Assembly (NCBI GenBank): GCA_017417105.1
Contig: JAFPZU010000145.1
Span: 1-32,349 of the forward strand
Direction: 5' to 3'
Length of the DNA: 32,349 nt
DNA from: Lachnospiraceae bacterium
GTDB taxonomy: Bacteria > Bacillota > Clostridia > Lachnospirales > Lachnospiraceae
In this document: piece after piece, positions 24,598-32,179 of the stretch
Layout: each line of letters opens with the position of its first letter
How positions within the stretch are numbered: position 1 is the first letter of the stretch
Notes under the pieces: generated by a model
Told to the model about the DNA's origin: nothing
Database searches by the model: none
Seen by the model: the letters and a program-made list of their open reading frames with translations, nothing else
Position numbers and translations under genes: made by a program

Positions 24598-25599
24598 ATG
24601 AAAAAAGACGTAACAGCAAATAGCGTAAGAAGTACGGGTGCCCGGGAGGAAACCGGGGTAATTCCTTACATCAAGCCTTATGAGGAACTGGAGTTTAGGG
24701 ATGACTTCATGTTCGGGAAGGTTATGCAGGATAAGGAGCTTTGCAGGGAGGTGCTTGAATGCCTGCTGCAGCATCCTGTGGGTGAGCTTGACGATCCCGT
24801 ACCTCAAAGGGAATTCAGATATACATCTGAAGGTAAGCCGATAAGGCTTGATATTTATACCAGGGATGAGGATGCGGTCTATGATGCCGAGATACAGAAT
24901 CTGAACAAGAAGAGTATAAAATCGCTGGAGCTGCCAAAGAGGAGCAGGTTTTATCAGGCATCTATAGACATGGATCATATGAATAGGGGCGGAAACTACA
25001 AGACGCTGCCTGACAGCATTGTGCTTTTCATATGTACATTTGATCCGTTCAAAAAGGGACTCTTCAAATATACTGTCCGGGGGATATGCGAAGAAGATCA
25101 TGATATCGTTATAAATGACGGAGCAGTGAGGATATTCTATAACTGTTGCTACAGGGGAAATGATATTCCTGTGGAACTTAAGCAATTTTATGATTATGTG
25201 GAAACCGGAAAAAGCAATAATGAACTGACAAGGAAGCTGGACGGAGCAGTGGAAAGAGCCCGCAAGGTTGAGGAATGGAGGTCTGCATACATGATAGAAA
25301 GTATACGTCTGATGGATGCCCGTGATGAGGGCAGGGAAGAAGAACGAAAAAATACAGAGGCAGCCATAAAGCGTGCTGAGGAAGCGGAACAACGCGCCCG
25401 GAATGAGGGCAAACGAGCCGATGATGAGAGCAGACGAGCCGATGAGGAGAGCAGGCGGGCTGATGATGAGAGCAGGCGGGCTGAGGCTGCAGAACAACGG
25501 GCTGATACCGCGGAGCATCGAGCGGATGCAGCGGAGCATCGAGCGGATGCAGCGGAATTTATAATAGCGAAATATAAAGCAAAATACGGGGAGTTGTAA
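24598..25599 (+). CDS. Rpn-type PD-(D/E)XK nuclease / putative transposase with heptad-repeat tail
   Basis: Belongs to the recombination-promoting nuclease (Rpn/YhgA) and PDDEXK transposase-like families. After a short N-terminus, FRDDFMFGKVMQ opens the domain. The nuclease core is RLDIYTRD...YDAEIQN, giving Asp and Glu-x-Gln in place of Glu-x-Lys, as is usual in this family, followed by RSRFYQASIDMDHM and LPDSIVLFICTFDPF. From about residue 235 the protein is a charged coiled coil, with seven-residue units such as RADDESR and RADAAEH at about 260-320. These are encoded by 21-bp tandem DNA units. No inverted repeats flank the gene, so current mobility is not shown. Strong AAGGAGG site. Confidence 0.85.
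   Translation: MKKDVTANSVRSTGAREETGVIPYIKPYEELEFRDDFMFGKVMQDKELCREVLECLLQHPVGELDDPVPQREFRYTSEGKPIRLDIYTRDEDAVYDAEIQNLNKKSIKSLELPKRSRFYQASIDMDHMNRGGNYKTLPDSIVLFICTFDPFKKGLFKYTVRGICEEDHDIVINDGAVRIFYNCCYRGNDIPVELKQFYDYVETGKSNNELTRKLDGAVERARKVEEWRSAYMIESIRLMDARDEGREEERKNTEAAIKRAEEAEQRARNEGKRADDESRRADEESRRADDESRRAEAAEQRADTAEHRADAAEHRADAAEFIIAKYKAKYGEL
25420..25551 (+). repeat. 21-bp tandem repeats in the coding tail of the Rpn-like gene
   Basis: Three related units start at 25420, 25441 and 25462, and two identical units occupy 25510-25530 and 25531-25551. All keep the frame and encode heptads starting R-A-D. Copy number is likely to vary between strains. Confidence 0.75.
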
Positions 25600-25666
25600 A
25601 ACTGACGTTGTGCATAATGTCTGTGGTTTTACATCTCCTTCGCGCAAGAAACAAAGCGTGAAATGC

Positions 25667-25706
25667 GGGGCGGTTCTTTTATGAAACACAAAAAAGAACC
25701 GTCCCC
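25667..25706. terminator. Bidirectional terminator between the Rpn-like gene and the EAL gene
   Basis: GGGGCGGTTCTTTT (25667-25680) pairs with AAAAGAACC-G-TCCCC (25692-25706) with one bulged T and an 11-base loop. A and T tracts on the two arms allow it to act on either strand between the convergent genes. A second inverted repeat, TGTAAAAC/GTTTTACA (25595-25602 and 25626-25633), lies just upstream. Confidence 0.75.
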
Positions 25707-25712
25707 TTTGTG

Positions 25713-27392
25713 TTATTCGGGGGAGGGCAGGGTGGGGATGAAGGCCATGAAGGAATGGAAGTCTATGGGCTTTGAGTACAGGTAGCCCTGGAAGCTTTTA
25801 ACGGGATATTCCCGAAGAATATCACGCATGTTGGTGGTTTCCACGCCTTCTACGCATATGTTTGCGGAGAAGATGTCGGCTACATGAGCAAAACTTCCCA
25901 CCAGCTTCTTTTGAAGCTCGTCTTCTTCTATGTCCTTTACAAAGCTGCGGTCTATCTTTATCGTGTCGATCGGAAGATCCTTTAAGAGACCGATGGAGGA
26001 GAAGCCCGTACCGAAATCATCCATTGCGAAGCGTACATTCATGGATCTGAGTCCTGCAATTATATTCTTCAGAAGATCAACATCCAGCAGACGGCATCGT
26101 TCCGTTATCTCAAGGCATAAGTGATCCGGCGGAAAGTCATTTCTTTTAAGCAGATCCACTACCATGTCCATGAAATCGGGCTTTTCAAGCTGGGCGTAGG
26201 AAAGGTTGACATTGATGACAAAGCCGGGACAGACCTTCATTATTTTTTTTGCATCGATCATCGCAGTTTCCAGAATCCAGAGGCCAAGTTCGGGGAAGAG
26301 CGAATCAAGCTCCAAAAAAGGGATGAACTGATCCGGCATTACCATTCCATAGGTATCGCTTTTCCAGCGGATCAGCGCTTCCGCGCCTAGAAGACTTTCA
26401 TCCTTTGCACTTACCACCGGTTGATAATAAAGACAGAAGCCCTCGAAATCCCTGGTGATAGATTCCCTTATTACATGGATTTTTTCGATACGCTGTTTAT
26501 TATTATCATTCAGCTCCTCATTGAATTCAACAAGATCTCCGCGATTATTTACCTTTGATTCGTTATAGGCGTAGTGGAGACAGGTGTAGATCGTCTGTAC
26601 ATCAACCTCAAAGCGGTCTAAGGTTATGAGTCCCGCGCTGAGATCAAGGATGATGTGCTTTCCTTCCAGCTCAAAACCATCCCTGAAGTGGGAGCGGAGC
26701 TCGTTATACCGATCCTGCAGCTCTTCCTTTGACATGGTACTGCTGATAACTGCGAATTTTGTACCGTCAAGACGGTATACGTGCCCTCTGTTGCCCACAT
26801 GCTCATACAGAAATCTTCCGAATTTCTGAAGAACGTTATTGCCGAACATATATCCGTAGATCTCATTTATTTCCACAAACTTGGATATGCCGATCATGCA
26901 GATCTTCTCTGTTTTATTCCGTATAAGGTATCTGCCAAGATCCTCCAGGAAGCCGTATTGATTACGAAGTCCTACCAAAGTATCGACGCTGTGCTGCAGG
27001 CTGTGGTTTCTTATTGCTCCGCCGAAATACTCCGGGATTCCGTTTTCATCACGGATCACTACACCCCTGCAGGTGCAGACATCATATCCGCCGTCTAAGC
27101 GCCTGGCTCTGTACTGCATATCATGACCGGAATCCGTGCCGGAGAAGATGTCATCGATGCTTTTGTGATAACTACCTCTGTCTTCGGGATGTATATGTTC
27201 CTCCCAGATATCACCGGCGGCATACATATACTCGGAAGGAAGGCCGAAGGTATCCACCGCATTCTTTGACCATCTGGAGTAGTCGTGACGCATATCGCAT
27301 AAATAGACGTAGGTGCCCTCGGCAACTATGGAGAAAGCCTCAAACAATGAGTCTAGCCGCTTTTTTCTGTCATCTGTTACAGGATTGTTCAT
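25713..27392 (-). CDS. PAS-GGDEF(degenerate)-EAL cyclic-di-GMP phosphodiesterase
   Basis: A soluble signalling protein of 559 residues that probably degrades cyclic-di-GMP. A PAS domain lies at about 20-130 (WSKNAVDTFGLP, HIHPED, YFGGAIRN). The GGDEF-like domain (about 135-290) has RLDGTKF at 207-213 where GGDEF should be, so it cannot be an active cyclase; it may bind GTP as a regulator. The EAL domain (about 305-555) keeps the key residues: EAL at 338-340, Asn396 in NVNLS, LEITE at 427-431, Asp458-Asp459 in MDDFGTGFSS, Lys479, Glu515 and Gln535. There is no membrane segment. It is convergent with the Rpn-like gene and monocistronic. Confidence 0.9.
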   Translation of the reverse strand: MNNPVTDDRKKRLDSLFEAFSIVAEGTYVYLCDMRHDYSRWSKNAVDTFGLPSEYMYAAGDIWEEHIHPEDRGSYHKSIDDIFSGTDSGHDMQYRARRLDGGYDVCTCRGVVIRDENGIPEYFGGAIRNHSLQHSVDTLVGLRNQYGFLEDLGRYLIRNKTEKICMIGISKFVEINEIYGYMFGNNVLQKFGRFLYEHVGNRGHVYRLDGTKFAVISSTMSKEELQDRYNELRSHFRDGFELEGKHIILDLSAGLITLDRFEVDVQTIYTCLHYAYNESKVNNRGDLVEFNEELNDNNKQRIEKIHVIRESITRDFEGFCLYYQPVVSAKDESLLGAEALIRWKSDTYGMVMPDQFIPFLELDSLFPELGLWILETAMIDAKKIMKVCPGFVINVNLSYAQLEKPDFMDMVVDLLKRNDFPPDHLCLEITERCRLLDVDLLKNIIAGLRSMNVRFAMDDFGTGFSSIGLLKDLPIDTIKIDRSFVKDIEEDELQKKLVGSFAHVADIFSANICVEGVETTNMRDILREYPVKSFQGYLYSKPIDFHSFMAFIPTLPSPE

Positions 27393-27432
27393 CTGAGCCA
27401 GCCTTTCTTATAAGCATCACCGGAAGCATCTT

Positions 27433-27462
27433 TATATAACTATACTATATTTCTTCTGTAAA
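27433..27462 (-). promoter_or_regulatory. Candidate promoter for the EAL gene
   Basis: On the minus strand TTTACA (27462-27457) and TATATA (27438-27433) lie 18 bases apart, about 40 bases before the ATG at 27392. AAAGG precedes the ATG. Confidence 0.5.
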
Positions 27463-27503
27463 ACAAAACAGGGATTAAGGAAAAATGTTGCGAGGTTCCT
27501 TTA

Positions 27504-27648
27504 TTATAGTAAACGACAAAACTCTTTTCGTTTTGTCGTTTACTGCGCCGGATTTTGGCCGCTGAAAGCGGCATATTTCCTTGCAAAATCCGGGCGCATC
27601 CGCCGGAGGCATTATAGTAAGCGAAATTACTTATTTCACTTACTATAA
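27504..27648. mobile_element. MITE-like structured palindromic element, copy A
   Basis: A 145-bp element bounded by TTATAGTAA (27504-27512) and its exact inverse TTACTATAA (27640-27648). It contains a perfect 15-bp hairpin (AGTAAACGACAAAAC with loop TCTTTTC), a middle arm of GCGCCGGATTTTG with CAAAATCCGGGCGC (one bulge) enclosing a GCCGC/GCGGC hairpin, and a 16-bp right-end hairpin with one C-A mismatch. Copy B at 32211-32349 matches over 136 of 139 bases. It has no transposase and would depend on one elsewhere. A structured RNA is an alternative. No clear target duplication was identified. Confidence 0.7.
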
Positions 27649-27769
27649 CAACGGACCCGGCACGGCCTATGCGGTGATACGCCCGGCGCCTCCTGCAGGG
27701 CAGGAGGCGGAAGCTTTGGTAAAGGGTATTAAGGTATATAAATTCAAGATTTACGGAAGCGAGTTGTGA
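27649..27769 (+). pseudogene. Possible C-terminal gene remnant downstream of copy A
   Basis: The frame that leaves the element continues for about 40 codons (ending VKGIKVYKFKIYGSEL, then TGA) with ordinary codon use. It has no credible start of its own. It contains a perfect 10-bp inverted repeat (27687-27696 with 27700-27709, 3-base loop), so it may be part of a larger element rather than a gene remnant. No family was recognised. Confidence 0.25.
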
Positions 27770-27801
27770 AGAGGTGATGGCTCTCCCCTGGAGTTTTACT
27801 G

Positions 27802-27829
27802 TTGCAAAAAAATTGATAAGTTTTATAAT
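27802..27829 (+). promoter_or_regulatory. Promoter for the DUF6110-like/P-type ATPase pair
   Basis: TTGCAA (27802-27807), a 16-base spacer and a perfect TATAAT (27824-27829), 65 bases before the first gene. No metal-regulator box was recognised. Confidence 0.6.
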
Positions 27830-27894
27830 GGTCAGATATTACTAACCGCAGAACGGTTTAACAGAAAGTATAAAAAAGAAAGCGAGGTTTTATC

Positions 27895-28230
27895 ATGTCA
27901 GTATTTGGTTGCGGATTTCCCTGGAAGAGGACGGCGGTATTTCTTGGAGGAGTGCTTTTTGGCACGGCAGGGGTTTCCATCCTCAAAAGCAAGGATGCGA
28001 AAAAAGTCTATACGCACTGCACGGCAGCAGTCTTAAGGGGAAAAGATGCGGTAATGAATGAAGCGGCGGCGTTAAAAGAGAACTGTCAGGATATCTATGA
28101 GGACGCAAACGATATCAATGAAAAGCGTTACGAAGAGGAGAATAAGAAAAAGCTTGAGGCAGCAAGGGAGCTTGTGCGTCAGTACGAGGAAAAGGTAAAT
28201 TCCGGGAAAGCTGCCACTGCGGAAGGATGA
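27895..28230 (+). CDS. DUF6110-like small membrane protein beside a metal ATPase
   Basis: A 111-residue protein with one N-terminal membrane segment (about 12-30, TAVFLGGVLFGTAGVSIL) followed by SKDAKKVYTHCTAAVLRGKD and a long charged helix. This matches, from memory, the DUF6110 family that sits next to heavy-metal ATPases in Clostridia. It has cysteines at positions 6 and 42. A plausible role is an accessory or regulatory subunit of the pump, but that is inference from position. The ribosome binding site (AAGCGAGG) is moderate. The ATPase gene starts one base after its stop, so the two are surely co-transcribed. Confidence 0.72.
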   Translation: MSVFGCGFPWKRTAVFLGGVLFGTAGVSILKSKDAKKVYTHCTAAVLRGKDAVMNEAAALKENCQDIYEDANDINEKRYEEENKKKLEAARELVRQYEEKVNSGKAATAEG

Positions 28231-28231
28231 G

Positions 28232-30334
28232 ATGAGGTATACCGTAGAGCATGAATCTCTGCATTCCATGAGACTGCATATGGCAGTTCCGCGCATGACC
28301 ATGGATGAAGCAGATGTTCTGGAATATTATCTTAAGAATAAAGAATTCATAAGGGATGTAAGGGTCAATGACAGAACGGCTTCGGTTATTATCAAGGCAG
28401 ACAGTATAGCAGAGTGCAGGAAAGAGATCCTTGACAGCCTTTTAGCCTTTGATCCTGACGACGATAATGCCAGGACAGGCGTTCCGGATAATACGGGACG
28501 CGCCCTTAACAGAAAATATCAGGACAGGCTTTTTCTCTCGGTGGCAGGAAGGATCCTCCGGAAGGTTTTCCTTCCGATGCCGCTTGATAAAGCCTGGACT
28601 TTATTTACAAGTATCAGATTCATTTATAAGGGGCTTGGCTGTCTCATTAACGGCAGGATAGAGGTTCCGGTACTGGATGCTGCAGCAATAGGAGCTTCCA
28701 TACTCAGGGGAGATTTTGAAACGGCGAGCTCCGTGATGTTTTTATTAAACACGGGCGAACTGCTGGAAGAATGGACGCATAAAAAGTCAGTAGGAGATCT
28801 TGCCCGGGCGATGAGCCTTAAGACAGGACAGGTGTGGCTTAGAACAGAGAATGGCAGTGATGTACTTACTGATGTAAGATCCGTAAAGGCAGGCGATCAC
28901 ATCATCGTTCATACTTCAAATATCATTCCGCTTGACGGCAGGGTTAAAGAGGGTGAGATCTCCGTAAACCAGGCATCCATGACAGGCGAATCCATACCTG
29001 TATTAAAAAGCCCCGGGGGATATGTCTATGCCGGGACAGTGGTCGAGGAAGGCGACTGTGTCATAGAAGTCACCAGGGCTTATGGAAAAGGCAAATATGA
29101 TGAAATAGTAAAGATGATAGAGGAGTCTGAAAAGCTTAAATCGGAGACGGAGACAAGGGCTTTTCATCTTGCTGATTCACTGGTTCCCTACGCGCTTTTG
29201 TGCACGGGGATTACCTGGCTTCTAACCCGCAATGTCACAAGAGCCATGTCATTTCTTATGGTGGATTTTTCCTGCGCATTGAAGCTTTCCATGCCGCTTA
29301 CGGTGCTTTCTGCTATTAAAGAGGCCGGAGAACACAGCATAAGCGTTAAGGGAGGGAAGTTCCTGGAAGCTGTGGCAAAGGCGGATACCATGGTTTTTGA
29401 CAAGACGGGAACCCTTACAAAAGCTCAGCCGAAGGTAATGGAAATAGTGACCTTTAACGGGGCGGATGAGAAGGAGATGCTGAGGGTTGCGGCCTGTCTT
29501 GAAGAACATTATCCTCACTCCATTGCAAATGCAGTGGTTCAGGAAGCGAATATACGTGGCCTTTCCCATGATGAAATGCACTCGGAGATAAAGTATGTTG
29601 TGGCTCACGGCATAGCCAGTGAAATAGACGGCAAGAAAGCCATAATAGGAAGCTATCACTTTGTCTTTGAGGATGAAGGGTGCAGTATCGAAGACCGCGA
29701 AAAAGATAAAGTGGAAAAGCTGGATCCGGGGTATTCACATCTGTATCTTGCCATTGATAAAAAGCTTATGGCGGTGATCTGTATTTATGATCCTTTAAGA
29801 GAAGAAGCGGCAGAGATAATAAAAATGCTTCACGGTCTGGGTGTCAGCAAGATCTGCATGATGACCGGGGATAATAATGATACCGCCGCCAGGATCGCAT
29901 CAGAGCTTGATATCGATGAGTTTCACGCAGAGGTGCTCCCTGCGGATAAGGCAGAGTTTATAAAGAAGGAGCACGATAGCGGCAGGATCGTGATGATGGT
30001 AGGGGACGGAATAAACGATACTCCGGCATTATCGGAGGCCGATACAGGGATAGCTATAAGCGACGGCGCAGCGATAGCAAGGGAGATCGCCGACATCACG
30101 ATTTCAGCCAACGACCTTTATGAACTGATTACTTTGAAGAAAGTGTCCGATGCCATGATGAAGAGGATAAGTTCTAATTACAGATTCATCATAGGGTTTA
30201 ACGGACTGCTTATAGGACTGGGAGTGGCAGGGATACTCACTCCCTCCACTTCAGCGCTTCTGCACAACACATCAACCATTATAACGGGGCTTCACAGCAT
30301 GACCCCGCTCCTTAAGGAACTGCCACGGAAGTGA
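28232..30334 (+). CDS. Heavy-metal P1B-type ATPase with unusual SCA-KLS metal motif
   Basis: An ATP-driven metal exporter in the cytoplasmic membrane, 700 residues. The catalytic cycle motifs are intact: TGES (251-254) in the actuator, phosphorylation site DKTGTLT (Asp390), and VGDGINDTPAL in the hinge. The P1B His-Pro motif reads PHSIA here (His429, Ser430). The membrane metal motif is FSCALKLSMP (346-355) rather than the usual CPC or SPC. The N-terminal 75 residues look like a metal-binding-domain fold but have no CxxC. These features set it apart from the CopA and ZntA groups, so metal specificity cannot be named. It follows the DUF6110-like gene by one base and ends in a strong hairpin. 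Confidence 0.9.
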   Translation: MRYTVEHESLHSMRLHMAVPRMTMDEADVLEYYLKNKEFIRDVRVNDRTASVIIKADSIAECRKEILDSLLAFDPDDDNARTGVPDNTGRALNRKYQDRLFLSVAGRILRKVFLPMPLDKAWTLFTSIRFIYKGLGCLINGRIEVPVLDAAAIGASILRGDFETASSVMFLLNTGELLEEWTHKKSVGDLARAMSLKTGQVWLRTENGSDVLTDVRSVKAGDHIIVHTSNIIPLDGRVKEGEISVNQASMTGESIPVLKSPGGYVYAGTVVEEGDCVIEVTRAYGKGKYDEIVKMIEESEKLKSETETRAFHLADSLVPYALLCTGITWLLTRNVTRAMSFLMVDFSCALKLSMPLTVLSAIKEAGEHSISVKGGKFLEAVAKADTMVFDKTGTLTKAQPKVMEIVTFNGADEKEMLRVAACLEEHYPHSIANAVVQEANIRGLSHDEMHSEIKYVVAHGIASEIDGKKAIIGSYHFVFEDEGCSIEDREKDKVEKLDPGYSHLYLAIDKKLMAVICIYDPLREEAAEIIKMLHGLGVSKICMMTGDNNDTAARIASELDIDEFHAEVLPADKAEFIKKEHDSGRIVMMVGDGINDTPALSEADTGIAISDGAAIAREIADITISANDLYELITLKKVSDAMMKRISSNYRFIIGFNGLLIGLGVAGILTPSTSALLHNTSTIITGLHSMTPLLKELPRK

Positions 30335-30344
30335 TCCGTGGCAG
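30320..30344 (+). terminator. Perfect hairpin enclosing the ATPase stop codon
   Basis: CTGCCACGG (30320-30328) pairs perfectly with CCGTGGCAG (30336-30344); the 7-base loop holds the TGA stop. There is no T tract after it, so it is either a Rho-independent terminator of poor form or an mRNA 3'-end stabiliser. Confidence 0.5.
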
Positions 30345-30452
30345 TAGTTGCAATTCACCTAATTTACACATTTTAGACAAAAAGAGGTCATTGTTCTTCT
30401 GTATTCTTATTTTCATTACAGAATGAATCAGGGAATGAGAGGAGGAAGGACA

Positions 30453-32084
30453 ATGATGAAGAAGGGTATAATAAATACAGCGATCTTTTCCGCTTTAGTA
30501 TTATCATTGAGCGGATGTCAGGCATCAAATATCGGTACGGAAGCTGCTGCAATGCCGACGTCTTCGGGTGAAGTAAATGAGATAGGAGGCACAGAGGATG
30601 CGGAAGAAACCGACACTGAGAAAGAAAAAGAGGTTATGGAGAACAGTGCCGACGGCGAGCATGTCATAACCGCAGACGGAGAAAAGGCTGAATACAGTAA
30701 TATTAAGATAATAAAAACAGGCGAGGCAGAGGGCGATGAGGCAGACTTCTACGGAAGTAATTCTGCAATCTATGCGACTAACGGCGGAACGCTTACACTT
30801 TCCAATATGGATATAGAAACAGACGGAACCCATGCCAATGCGGTATTCAGTTACGGAGAGGGAACTACCGTTAACATATCAGATTCCGTTATCAGTACAA
30901 AGGGTAATTGCTCCGGCGGACTCATGACAACCGGCGGCGGGACAATGAATGCAGAAAATCTTGAGATACATACTACCGGGAATTCGTCTGCGGCCATACG
31001 TTCGGACAGGGGCGGCGGTACCGTTAAGGTGACCGGCGGAGATTATACAACAGATGGTAAAGGCTCACCTGTCATTTATTCCACGGCGGATATCACGGTA
31101 TCAGATGCCCATCTTACGTCTAATGCGTCCCAGGGCGTTGTGGTAGAAGGTAAGAACAGCGTAACACTTAATAATGATGAGGTGATCGCTCTCAACAACA
31201 CAAAGAACAGCAATAAGTCCGAATATTATCAGGCAGTAATGATCTATCAGTCAATGTCCGGGGATGCGGATGAAGGCATTGCCTCATTTGCGATGAACGG
31301 CGGATCTCTTATCAATAAGAACGGGGATGTATTCTTTGTAAATAATACCATGGCTGAAATCAGCCTTAAGGAAGCGGACATCGTAAATGAAGATGAAAGC
31401 GGAATATTTCTCAGGGCTGCTGCAGCCGGCTGGGGAAATGAGGGGTCAAACGGCGGGCACGTTGATATGATCACCGAAAAGCAGTCTGTAGACGGGGATA
31501 TGCTGGTTGATGATATCTCAAGCCTTAACCTGTATTTAAAGGACGGATCTTCTTATACAGGGGCAATCAATCCTGAGGGAAAAGCAGGCAATGTATACGT
31601 TGAATTATCAGGCGGATCGAAGTGGATCCTCGAAGGAGATTCGAATATAAGCTCACTTAGCTGCGATGCGGATTCCATTGATCTGAACGGACATAAGCTG
31701 TATGTGAACGGCGAAGAATATGCTGAGGGGACAGCGTCAAGCGGCGAAGCAATAACGGTAGAGACGGCAGACAACGGTCATGCAGGAAAGCCCGGTGACG
31801 GCAACCCTCCGGATGGGAATAAACCGGATGGAGATAAGCCGAATGGAAATAAAGCGGACGGGGATAAGCCCGATGGCGGAAAAATGGATGGTGGTAAAAC
31901 GGACGGGGAGCAGGATAACGGAGAAAAAAACGACGGTGAGAAACCCGATGCGCCTCCGTCGGACGGAAAAGGAGGTCGCGGCGGAACACCTCCCGACGGT
32001 AAAATGGGAGAAAAGCCGGACGGAATGCGTGACGGCAATCCGCCGGAAAAACCCGGGAATAAACAGAGTGCACAGGAGGTTTGA
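30453..32084 (+). CDS. Beta-helix surface lipoprotein with Gly/Pro/Asp/Lys-rich tail
   Basis: A predicted surface lipoprotein of 543 residues. The ATG at 30453 follows GGAGGAAGG at seven bases, better than the upstream ATG at 30423. The signal peptide ends LSLSGC (Cys22). Residues 25-75 are an acidic linker. Residues about 75-430 have repeated short strands with Gly, Asn, Thr and Ser turns (SAIYATNGGTLTLSNM, GTTVNISDSVIS, AAIRSDRGGGTVKVTG), typical of a right-handed parallel beta-helix as in pectate-lyase-like adhesins or carbohydrate binders. From about 450 the tail repeats variants of G-x-K-P-D-G and is low complexity. No catalytic motif was recognised. Function as adhesin or glycan binder is inference. 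Confidence 0.8.
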   Translation: MMKKGIINTAIFSALVLSLSGCQASNIGTEAAAMPTSSGEVNEIGGTEDAEETDTEKEKEVMENSADGEHVITADGEKAEYSNIKIIKTGEAEGDEADFYGSNSAIYATNGGTLTLSNMDIETDGTHANAVFSYGEGTTVNISDSVISTKGNCSGGLMTTGGGTMNAENLEIHTTGNSSAAIRSDRGGGTVKVTGGDYTTDGKGSPVIYSTADITVSDAHLTSNASQGVVVEGKNSVTLNNDEVIALNNTKNSNKSEYYQAVMIYQSMSGDADEGIASFAMNGGSLINKNGDVFFVNNTMAEISLKEADIVNEDESGIFLRAAAAGWGNEGSNGGHVDMITEKQSVDGDMLVDDISSLNLYLKDGSSYTGAINPEGKAGNVYVELSGGSKWILEGDSNISSLSCDADSIDLNGHKLYVNGEEYAEGTASSGEAITVETADNGHAGKPGDGNPPDGNKPDGDKPNGNKADGDKPDGGKMDGGKTDGEQDNGEKNDGEKPDAPPSDGKGGRGGTPPDGKMGEKPDGMRDGNPPEKPGNKQSAQEV

Positions 32085-32123
32085 CGAAGGAGTATTGAAA
32101 GCTGAACTGATAAAGAAATAGGG

Positions 32124-32163
32124 AAAAAGCCTGCGGGAGAATTAGTCGCGCAGGCTTTTTTTC
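32124..32163 (+). terminator. Strong intrinsic terminator after the beta-helix lipoprotein
   Basis: AAAAAGCCTGCG (32124-32135) pairs with CGCAGGCTTTTT (32149-32160) in a perfect 12-bp stem with a 13-base loop, followed by more T. A textbook Rho-independent terminator. Confidence 0.92.
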
Positions 32164-32179
32164 AGGGTTAGGAGTTATC

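Noticed and set aside
27504-27648. Element copy A as a CRISPR repeat or tRNA
   Set aside because: Only two distant copies with no regular spacers, and no cloverleaf or anticodon arm could be formed.
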